Made by a program: the position numbers and the translations under genes | The notes under the pieces: generated by a model | Seen by the model: only the letters and a program-made list of their open reading frames with translations | What the model was told of the DNA's origin: nothing | Databases searched by the model: none | Assembly (NCBI GenBank): GCA_025062175.1 | Contig: JANXAX010000207.1 | Span: forward strand, 1-5,158 | DNA: 5,158 nt | Reading direction: 5' to 3' | Source: Anaerolineae bacterium | GTDB lineage: Bacteria; Chloroflexota; Anaerolineae; 4572-78; NAK82 | In this document: piece after piece, positions 1 to 5,158 of the stretch | Numbering within the stretch: position 1 is the stretch's first letter | How the letters are laid out: each line of letters starts with the position of its first letter

Positions 1-1
1 T

Positions 2-1381
2 TTTATTCTCACGTTATTGTTTCCCTTCCTGATGAACTTCACCGCTGGGATAGCACGCGACTTTGTGCTGCGCTACGGGGGTGAAAATGCGCTGATCGCA
101 GAACGCCTCAATCCGTTTCTCCTGATGATTGTGGGATTCTTCCCTGTCACTTTCTCGCTGGTACTGGCCCTGGAAACCTTTGTGGGAGAGAAGGAGCGAG
201 GCAGCCTGGAGCCGCTGTTGTCGATGCCCGTTTCCGACGGCGAACTCTATCTGGGTAAGATGCTGGCCGCACTAATTCTGCCGCTGGCTGCGAGCTACCT
301 GGCTATCGCGGTGTATCTGATCAGCATGGTCTTCAGCTCCGGTTGGCTGCCCGAACCTCTGACGTTGCTCCAGATGTTTCTGCTCAACAGTATGAAGGCC
401 GCGGTGATGGTCTCCGCAGCGGTGATCGTTTCCAGCCAGACCTCTAGCGTCCGGGCTGCCAATCTGTTGGCCAGTTTCATCATCATTCCGATGGCCTTAC
501 TGGTACAGGCCGAGAGCATTCTGCTCTTTTGGGGGCAGTACGATGTGCTGTGGTGGATCATCGCGGCACTGGGGGTGGCAGATCTTATCCTGGTGCGTAT
601 GGGCATCCGCATCTTCAATCGTGAAGAGATCCTGGCGCGGGAAATGGATGAGCTCAACCTACGCCGGGTGGTGCAAGACTTTCTCGGATATTTTCTGCGG
701 CCGCCGGAGCAGGCGTTGCAACGTGGAACGTATCCCCCACCTGACCTAGGGCGCATGCTATGCCACGACGTCCCCTCCATGTTGCGCATGCATTGGCAAT
801 CCCTCGCGGTGGTGCTGCTCACCTTGGTGGGCGCTGTCGTCCTGGGTGTGGCTTCGGCGGCACAATGGCCCCTGCCGGAAGGGGCTATCCGTCTTGATAC
901 GTTGCCGCAGGACACCTTTGAGCGCGTTCCGGAGCTGGGCTTTCTGCCGCGCTTTAGCGTCACGGGAGTGTTTTTCAACAATTTACGCGCGCTGGCCCTA
1001 GCTGGCCTGTTGGCCATCTTCTCTTTCGGGGTCATGCCGTTGGTATTACTGATGGCACCCCTGGCGTTGGTGGGCTTCTTCGCTGCGCAAGTGGGTGCAC
1101 TGGGTTACAGTCCACTGGTCTTCGTGGCAACGTTCATTCTACCCCATGGGATTGTCGAGCTGCCCGCTGCGATCATTGCGACCGGATTTGCACTCCGCGT
1201 TGGCGCCGCGCTAGTGTCGCCACCTTTTGGTCTTGATGTCGGGCAGGGTTTCCTCTTGGCGCTGGCGGACTTCCTCAAAGTATTTCTCTTGCTCGTGGTG
1301 CCGCTATTGCTCTTGGCTGCCATACTGGAAGTGAAGCTGACACCGCAGATCGTGCTAGCGGTGTATGGGGTGCATTCATAG
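2..1381 (+). CDS. ABC-2 type permease fused to a C-terminal SpoIIM-family membrane domain (5' partial)
   Basis: Integral membrane protein, probably the permease of an ABC exporter. The frame is open to the left edge, and the bases before the TTG at 17 read as hydrophobic residues (F-I-L-T-L) continuing the first membrane helix, so the true start lies outside the window and TTG 17 is not a credible start. Numbering from that TTG, residues 1-200 are ABC-2-like, with helices near 33-52, 83-105, 148-170 and 178-197. The cytoplasmic signature of the family is at 51-85 (E-x(3)-G-E-K-E-R-G-S-L-E-P-L-L-S-M-P-V-S, then L-G-K-M-L). A charged linker spans 198-255. Residues 256-454 match SpoIIM/DUF95: a helix at 261-282, N-N-L-R-A at 321-325, P-H-G-I-V-E-L-P-A at 376-384, and a final helix at 411-437. 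In endospore formers SpoIIM acts in engulfment. Homologues in non-sporulating bacteria have no settled role, so a sporulation function should not be assumed. An ATPase gene just upstream is likely but not seen. Confidence 0.88.
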   Translation, partial: FILTLLFPFLMNFTAGIARDFVLRYGGENALIAERLNPFLLMIVGFFPVTFSLVLALETFVGEKERGSLEPLLSMPVSDGELYLGKMLAALILPLAASYLAIAVYLISMVFSSGWLPEPLTLLQMFLLNSMKAAVMVSAAVIVSSQTSSVRAANLLASFIIIPMALLVQAESILLFWGQYDVLWWIIAALGVADLILVRMGIRIFNREEILAREMDELNLRRVVQDFLGYFLRPPEQALQRGTYPPPDLGRMLCHDVPSMLRMHWQSLAVVLLTLVGAVVLGVASAAQWPLPEGAIRLDTLPQDTFERVPELGFLPRFSVTGVFFNNLRALALAGLLAIFSFGVMPLVLLMAPLALVGFFAAQVGALGYSPLVFVATFILPHGIVELPAAIIATGFALRVGAALVSPPFGLDVGQGFLLALADFLKVFLLLVVPLLLLAAILEVKLTPQIVLAVYGVHS

Positions 1382-1535
1382 CGATCGTCGCTCGCTTCAC
1401 CCTTTATGAGTGTTGGGGAGATTCGGGGTGATCGCGCATCGCTAGAGCTGGGACTTTCGCGGATGGGGGCTTCTTCACCTCATCGAGCGATGTGTGTCCG
1501 CCATCGAATACCGTGGGAGCATGTCTAGGACGAAG
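1382..1535. other. Convergent intergenic region, no clear terminator
   Basis: This 154-bp stretch separates the plus-strand permease gene from the 3' end of the minus-strand block, so transcription converges here. No convincing ORF or RNA gene is visible. A 6-bp inverted repeat (tcaccc at 1397-1402, gggtga at 1426-1431) and a 7-bp stem with one G-U pair (1462-1468 with 1478-1484, 9-nt loop) could form hairpins. Neither is GC-rich over a long stem and neither is followed by a U tract, so I do not call either an intrinsic terminator. A short near-symmetric element, catcg-ag-cgatg, lies at 1481-1492. Its meaning is unknown. Confidence 0.6.
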
Positions 1536-3119
1536 CTACCGCGCATCTCGCTGGATGATGCGCCCCACTTGCTTTTGCAGCACCGCAATTCGCCCTCCCT
1601 GGGCGTCGCGCAGTTCGAGCTTCCACTCCCCTGTCGGCTGAGCCAGGATGCTTCCCAGGGTTCTGCGGAACACCCTTCCTGGCACAAGCGCAACCTTCCA
1701 AGAGGCAATCACCCGGTCATTGTGCCACAATCGCATATCGCCCGCCAGGGCGGAAGTCACTGCCGCGGCCACTTCCACCGTGGCATAGGATAAGACGAGA
1801 TTGAGTGCTGCTCGCTCGTTGGCATAAGCAAAGCCGCCCGTTTGATTCACTGGGTACCAATATTCTTGCCAGCGCACCGTCTCACCCGGTGTTAGTGTCA
1901 TTTCATCCCAGAAGGTGGGTGCCAATCCAGCCCACAGCTCGAAGTAGCGACTATTGTCGTCCGTCCAGACCGCTGCCGGGATATCACCCGGGCTGAATAT
2001 TTTGGCGCCGCGGGCTATCTGGTGCGGAAAGACACGCACCACCCCCAAACGCGTCTGATGGTTGTACGCGCCCATAAAATCGCTCGTGATAGCGGGGTAA
2101 GCGAAGACACCGAGATACTTTCGCCAGTTGCTGGCGCGACTCATATCACGTCCCCGGAACTCCGGCCAGCTCATCAGCTCTCCAGCACCGGGCAGGTCTT
2201 TGTCCCCACTCGAGTGGACCATCACCCGCTTGACCGGCAGGATAAACTGAAGTCCCACTTCAGCCTGCTGACTGCCCAGACTGAACATCCCATTGATCCA
2301 GAACTTATAACGTACCACCTCGTTAGTCGGGTTGGTGATCTGGGGGATCAGCTTGAAATAGGAGTGCTGATTGTCCAGTTGCACCGTAATCGTGCAGACG
2401 AGCCCGGAACGCTCCTCCACATCGTGCAGCGAAACGCTGACGTAATCCGGGTGGCGCTCGATGGTGTAGTGCCAGGGCGTCGCCTCGCTCAACCCGTGCT
2501 CATCCAGGGGCAGTGCCCATTCCATACCACCTGCCGCCAACCACCATCCGCGAATACCCCAATGGGTCGGTTTGAGCACCGGATTTGTATAAAAAAGGTT
2601 ATAACCGCTCGCCTTATCGATCCAACGATACAGGCGTCCGCCCAGTTCGGGAAGGATGGTGAGCTGGATGTAGCGATTCTCCAAAACGATGGCACGATAG
2701 AGGTGTGGCGAGGGGGGTCCCACCTTGGTATGATCGAGCCGCGGATACGGATACACGGGGTCGTCCGGTGCGGTCGGCAACAACGCCGATTGATAGTCAT
2801 AGGCCATCAAGGCGAGGCTGGTCTCATAGACGGTGGGCGACATCACCTTCGTAACGGTTGGGGACACCACGCGCGATGGAGATGGCACGGACGTCGCCTT
2901 GGGTGAAGGGAGCTCATAAGGCGTGGCAGAACGTGTGCTGGAAGGTGAAGCTGGAAGTGGGGAGGAAGGCAAAGTCAACGTCACAAGGGGCATGGATACA
3001 TCAGAACCAACTGTCGTGCCAGTACCAGGCGTGCAGCGACTCGCCAGTGCCAGCCCTAGACTCAGCAAAAGGCAAAGCCAGGCTAAAGAACGTGTGCAAT
3101 TCGAGTGCGGCAACGGCAT
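1536..3119 (-). CDS. Exported DUF5107-like protein with galactose-mutarotase-type fold
   Basis: A 527-residue secreted protein of unknown activity. Residues 11-26 form a signal-peptide core (Leu/Ala-rich) after a short N-region with one Arg, and A-L-A at 24-26 is a plausible signal peptidase I site. Cys29 follows, but L-A-S-R-C is a poor lipobox because of the Arg at -1. Residues 30-100 are a Ser/Thr/Pro/Val-rich linker with a short internal repeat (V-V-S-P-T-V at 84-89, V-M-S-P-T-V at 92-97). From about 139 to 425 the sequence looks like DUF5107 and related aldose-epimerase-like beta-sandwich proteins: V-L-E-N-R-Y-I-Q-L-T at 145-154, L-P-E-L-G-G-R-L-Y at 156-164, K-P-T-H-W at 183-187, W-L-A-A-G-G-M-E-W at 193-201, and E-Y-W-Y-P at 419-423. 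A further beta-rich tail runs from 430 to 527. The fold suggests carbohydrate binding or processing outside the cytoplasm, but no substrate can be read from the sequence. Its ATG directly follows the TAG of the peptidase gene, so it is probably co-expressed with it. Confidence 0.85.
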   Translation of the reverse strand: MPLPHSNCTRSLAWLCLLLSLGLALASRCTPGTGTTVGSDVSMPLVTLTLPSSPLPASPSSTRSATPYELPSPKATSVPSPSRVVSPTVTKVMSPTVYETSLALMAYDYQSALLPTAPDDPVYPYPRLDHTKVGPPSPHLYRAIVLENRYIQLTILPELGGRLYRWIDKASGYNLFYTNPVLKPTHWGIRGWWLAAGGMEWALPLDEHGLSEATPWHYTIERHPDYVSVSLHDVEERSGLVCTITVQLDNQHSYFKLIPQITNPTNEVVRYKFWINGMFSLGSQQAEVGLQFILPVKRVMVHSSGDKDLPGAGELMSWPEFRGRDMSRASNWRKYLGVFAYPAITSDFMGAYNHQTRLGVVRVFPHQIARGAKIFSPGDIPAAVWTDDNSRYFELWAGLAPTFWDEMTLTPGETVRWQEYWYPVNQTGGFAYANERAALNLVLSYATVEVAAAVTSALAGDMRLWHNDRVIASWKVALVPGRVFRRTLGSILAQPTGEWKLELRDAQGGRIAVLQKQVGRIIQRDAR

Positions 3120-4757
3120 CTAATGCTGCTCCGCGTGTGCCGCGCCCACATCCTGGACGAAATAATGGGGCTGCAGATGTTCTCCGGTGGCATAGGCCAG
3201 CGCGTCCTGCCAGTGACGCAGCGCACCAGGCTGGAAGACTCGTTCTCGTAAGTAGCTTCCTACCGCCGGGTCGCTCACGAAACGCTGGCCGGCACGTTCC
3301 TCTCCCTTCAATACCTCCCGCTCAATCGCAGCGCGCAGCTGCGAGGCGATCATCTCTCCCAACAGGTAGTTGTGGTAATACACAGGTGCGGTGCTGAGGT
3401 GGATCTTGGCCGCCCAATCTGGCGCATCCCGTCCATCCGGGCGCGCGACACCCTGAAAATGCTCCACTAGATCCCACCACAAGTGGTTGAGATCCTGGCT
3501 GGGGTCGCGATACAATGCGCGCTCAAAATGGCTCATCACCGGCACCCAGCGACTCATGATCAGCAATTCCGCCGCGGCATATTGGCGCATCGCACATTCT
3601 AGCTGACGTGCCTCATCGGTGCGTTCCGGAATATATGTGCTGATCCAATCGACGTCGCTCGCCAATCGCCCCATCAGGATGGCAACGGCCTCGGTCATCA
3701 AGGTGTGCGCCGGTTGACGCAACACATAGGGCAGGCGCATGTCCAGGTACTTGTCATAGACGGCATGACCTAGCTCGTGCAACAAAGTGGACATCCACTG
3801 ATAATTGGGGCGCAAGTTACAGAGCATGCGTACATCCCCTTTGCGGTCGATGTGGATGCAGTAGGCATGCTGTTGCTTGTTGGCACGTTCGTATAGATCG
3901 CTGCGTGCCAGGATATCGTCCACCTGCAATCCCAGCGCGTGGTAGAAGCGTCGTCCCAACGCTACGAGATCCTGATCGACGTAGGTGTTCGTCAAAAACT
4001 GGTGCACTGCCGGATCCGCCATCGGAGCCTCTTGGAAGAAGGGGTCGCTGTAATGCCAGGGACGCAATGCCTGTGGCGCGACCCCGAAGCGCGCGCTCAA
4101 CCGGGCATCCAGGCTGGCCTTGTAGGCCTGGTAGATGGGGCGAACCTGGCGGTCCAGCTCATCCCACAGAGTGAACAGCTGCGCCTCATCCAGTTCTTGA
4201 AGGGTCAAGCGCATTGTGTAATAGTTGTCAAAGCCGATGTCGCGCGCGACGCGGTTGCGTATTTCGACCAGCTCGAGCAGCCGCGGTGCGACACGGGCGC
4301 CAATCTGCTTACTTGCCTCCCAGGCACGTTGCCGCAGTACGTTGTCAGTCGATTCACGGAGAATCTCTTTCAGTTCATTATCGCTGACTGTTTTGCCATT
4401 TAGGACGGCACGGAAGGTGTTGAACTCATTTTCGATGTCCGCTTCACGCTGACTGATGTCCCGGATGGTCTCATCATCCATCTGGTTGCCCAGAAACTGA
4501 TAGCGCAGCAGGACCACCTGACGCGCAAGCACTGCCTCCGCCGGCGGGTGTTCTGCACACAGGGCATTGAAGCGCTCGAACGTAGCGCGGTCGGCGTACA
4601 AACGGCGCAGCGCAATCTGCAGACGTACATATTCTTGCTGATGTTCTGGTCGGCCTGTCGTGGTAAAATACCAATACGCCAAAGCGGCCTGAGTCTCTAC
4701 TTTCTCGACTTGCGCGACGAATTGTTCCACGAACTCGGCGAGCGCGTTATAGTTCAT
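3120..4757 (-). CDS. ACE-like M2-family zinc metallopeptidase, cytoplasmic
   Basis: A 545-residue zinc peptidase of clan MA (gluzincin), closest in pattern to family M2 (peptidyl-dipeptidase A, angiotensin-converting enzyme), with M3 oligopeptidases the alternative. The zinc site is H327-E-L-G-H331, with the third ligand probably E356 in L-M-T-E-A. The segment L-P-Y-V-L-R-Q-P-A from 342 to E356 keeps the same L-P-to-Glu spacing as ACE, although the His-to-Glu distance is 25 rather than 24. Near the C-terminus, K451-x-H453 followed by Y460 mirrors the ACE substrate-binding K-x-H-x(6)-Y arrangement. The N-terminal half is helical, including A-Y-W-Y-F-T-T-T-G at 27-35, as in M2 proteins. No signal peptide or membrane helix is seen, so it probably trims peptides in the cytoplasm. 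The start chosen is ATG 4757-4755, with GAGG 9 nt upstream. The frame extends to an ATG at 4901, but those 48 codons are Arg/Pro/Ser-rich and lie within the upstream gene. The gene overlaps the upstream gene by 11 bp and abuts the downstream one. Confidence 0.9.
   Translation of the reverse strand: MNYNALAEFVEQFVAQVEKVETQAALAYWYFTTTGRPEHQQEYVRLQIALRRLYADRATFERFNALCAEHPPAEAVLARQVVLLRYQFLGNQMDDETIRDISQREADIENEFNTFRAVLNGKTVSDNELKEILRESTDNVLRQRAWEASKQIGARVAPRLLELVEIRNRVARDIGFDNYYTMRLTLQELDEAQLFTLWDELDRQVRPIYQAYKASLDARLSARFGVAPQALRPWHYSDPFFQEAPMADPAVHQFLTNTYVDQDLVALGRRFYHALGLQVDDILARSDLYERANKQQHAYCIHIDRKGDVRMLCNLRPNYQWMSTLLHELGHAVYDKYLDMRLPYVLRQPAHTLMTEAVAILMGRLASDVDWISTYIPERTDEARQLECAMRQYAAAELLIMSRWVPVMSHFERALYRDPSQDLNHLWWDLVEHFQGVARPDGRDAPDWAAKIHLSTAPVYYHNYLLGEMIASQLRAAIEREVLKGEERAGQRFVSDPAVGSYLRERVFQPGALRHWQDALAYATGEHLQPHYFVQDVGAAHAEQH
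3129..3132 (-). promoter_or_regulatory. Ribosome binding site of the DUF5107-like gene
   Basis: GGAG on the minus strand, 9 nt before the ATG at 3119-3117. It lies inside the last codons of the peptidase gene. It supports this ATG as the real start even though no intergenic base exists, and it points to translational coupling with the upstream gene. Confidence 0.65.
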
Positions 4758-5133
4758 TTGGTTGATCCTCGTCGGTGATAAGCTGCTCGGCATGCTCGGT
4801 GCGCACCCATAAGGTGAGGACTTGGCCCTCCTTAACCTGGCTCCAGCGTGCCGCGATGATTTCGATCTCGGCGCGGGTGCTGGCCGGCGCATAAGGCGCA
4901 TGACGCACTGGATAGTTCAGACGCGCCGGACGTCCTTCTGCCCACGCACGTCGACATCGCTCCACCAATCCCGGTCCATTGAAGGTGCGCATATCGCACG
5001 ATGCGACAAAGGTTGGCACCGGCCCTTCGGCCAACGAAGCCACCCACAGCTGCTCTGCAGGCTTGAACTGGGGCGGCGGCCCTTCGACGATCGTGATGTA
5101 AGCCACCTGATCGCGATCGATGTCCTCCGCCAT
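4747..5133 (-). CDS. Hypothetical 128-aa soluble protein heading the peptidase operon
   Basis: I do not recognise this protein's family. It has no signal peptide or membrane helix and looks like a small soluble alpha/beta protein. Visible features are an acidic start (A-E-D-I-D-R-D), a likely beta strand at 10-16 (V-A-Y-I-T-I-V), a Pro-rich turn at 19-25, two cysteines (46 and 60), a basic patch at 59-72, a second strand at 103-111 (G-Q-V-L-T-L-W-V-R) and an acidic tail. The ATG at 5133-5131 is supported by an in-frame TAA at 5148-5146, so the gene is complete, with at most a later start possible. Its TAA (4749-4747) lies inside the first codons of the peptidase gene, an 11-bp overlap that implies translational coupling and suggests a related function. 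That it is a real gene rests on this arrangement, its Shine-Dalgarno and its protein-like composition. Any function would be a guess. Confidence 0.72.
   Translation of the reverse strand: MAEDIDRDQVAYITIVEGPPPQFKPAEQLWVASLAEGPVPTFVASCDMRTFNGPGLVERCRRAWAEGRPARLNYPVRHAPYAPASTRAEIEIIAARWSQVKEGQVLTLWVRTEHAEQLITDEDQPNEL
4767..4770 (-). promoter_or_regulatory. Ribosome binding site deciding the peptidase start
   Basis: GAGG on the minus strand, 9 nt before the ATG at 4757-4755 and inside the end of the 128-aa gene. It favours this internal ATG over the upstream ATG at 4901, which would add 48 atypical residues. Confidence 0.65.
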
Positions 5134-5137
5134 AGCG

Positions 5138-5141
5138 CTCC
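5138..5141 (-). promoter_or_regulatory. Probable ribosome binding site of the 128-aa gene
   Basis: GGAG on the minus strand, only 4 nt before the ATG at 5133-5131, which is tighter than the 9 nt seen for the two downstream genes. The bases from here to the window edge hold an in-frame stop but no recognisable promoter. The operon promoter, or a further upstream gene, lies beyond the window. Confidence 0.45.
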
Positions 5142-5158
5142 GAAGTTACAGGTACCCG

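Noticed and set aside
295..1035. Open frame (246 codons) on the minus strand, antisense to the permease
   Set aside because: It lies wholly inside the ABC-2/SpoIIM gene. The product is dominated by Arg, Ser and Thr, the usual shadow of hydrophobic codons read backwards.
1397..1431. Possible terminator hairpin downstream of the permease gene
   Set aside because: The stem has only 6 bp with a 23-nt loop and no U tract, which is within chance expectation for this length.
1437..1492. 7-bp inverted repeat (catcgct / agcgatg)
   Set aside because: The 42-nt loop and short arms make a stable RNA structure or a specific protein site unlikely without more evidence.
2815..2870. Imperfect direct repeat in the linker of the exported protein
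   Set aside because: It encodes a duplicated V-x-S-P-T-V unit in a low-complexity linker. This is a normal coding feature, not a mobile or regulatory repeat.
2022..2906. Long open frame (294 codons) on the plus strand, antisense to the DUF5107-like gene
   Set aside because: It is fully embedded in a well-supported gene on the other strand. Its product is His/Arg/Gly/Ile-rich with no recognisable motif, as expected for an antisense shadow.
2858..3397. Plus-strand open frame spanning the 3' end of the peptidase gene and 5' end of the DUF5107-like gene
   Set aside because: It crosses two well-supported minus-strand genes, has no domain motif and is rich in Arg, Ala, Ser and Pro, so it is a shadow.
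3939..4403. Plus-strand open frame (154 codons) antisense to the peptidase
   Set aside because: It is embedded in the helical region of a clear zinc peptidase, and no motif or ribosome binding site supports it.

Overview
The window carries four protein-coding genes and almost no free space. One gene on the plus strand runs in from the left edge. Three genes on the minus strand form a tight, probably co-transcribed block that fills the rest. I see no rRNA, tRNA, CRISPR array, insertion sequence or phage gene. Base composition looks moderately GC-rich (above 50% by eye) and even. The protein set (an ABC-2 permease fused to a SpoIIM domain, an exported DUF5107-type protein with a Ser/Thr/Pro-rich linker, and a bacterial M2-type peptidase) resembles environmental Chloroflexota (Anaerolineae-like). 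That placement is inferred from memory of similar proteins, not tested.

Left part (2-1381, plus): a polytopic membrane protein whose N-terminus lies outside the window. The first half is an ABC-2 exporter permease with the usual E-x(2)-R-G-S-L-E-x-L-L-S-x-P-V-S signature. The second half is a SpoIIM-family membrane domain with the P-H-G-I-x-E-L motif. A 154-bp convergent intergenic region follows (1382-1535). It contains only weak hairpins and no clear terminator.

Right part (1536-5133, minus; transcribed from right to left): a 128-aa unrecognised soluble protein (5133-4747), then a 545-aa cytoplasmic zinc peptidase of the ACE/M2 type (4757-3120), then a 527-aa exported DUF5107-like beta-rich protein (3119-1536). 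The first two genes overlap by 11 bp. The last two abut with no intervening base (TAG directly followed by ATG, same frame). A purine-rich Shine-Dalgarno match sits 9 nt upstream of each of the two downstream starts, inside the preceding gene, so translational coupling is likely.

The peptidase start needs care. The longest open frame begins at 4901, but its first 48 codons overlap the 128-aa gene and encode an Arg/Pro/Ser-rich stretch unlike the rest. The ATG at 4757, with its own Shine-Dalgarno, is preferred. I see no strong evidence for a wholly new system. The most notable points are the ABC-2/SpoIIM fusion, the zero-gap in-frame peptidase/exported-protein junction, and the unrecognised small gene leading the operon.
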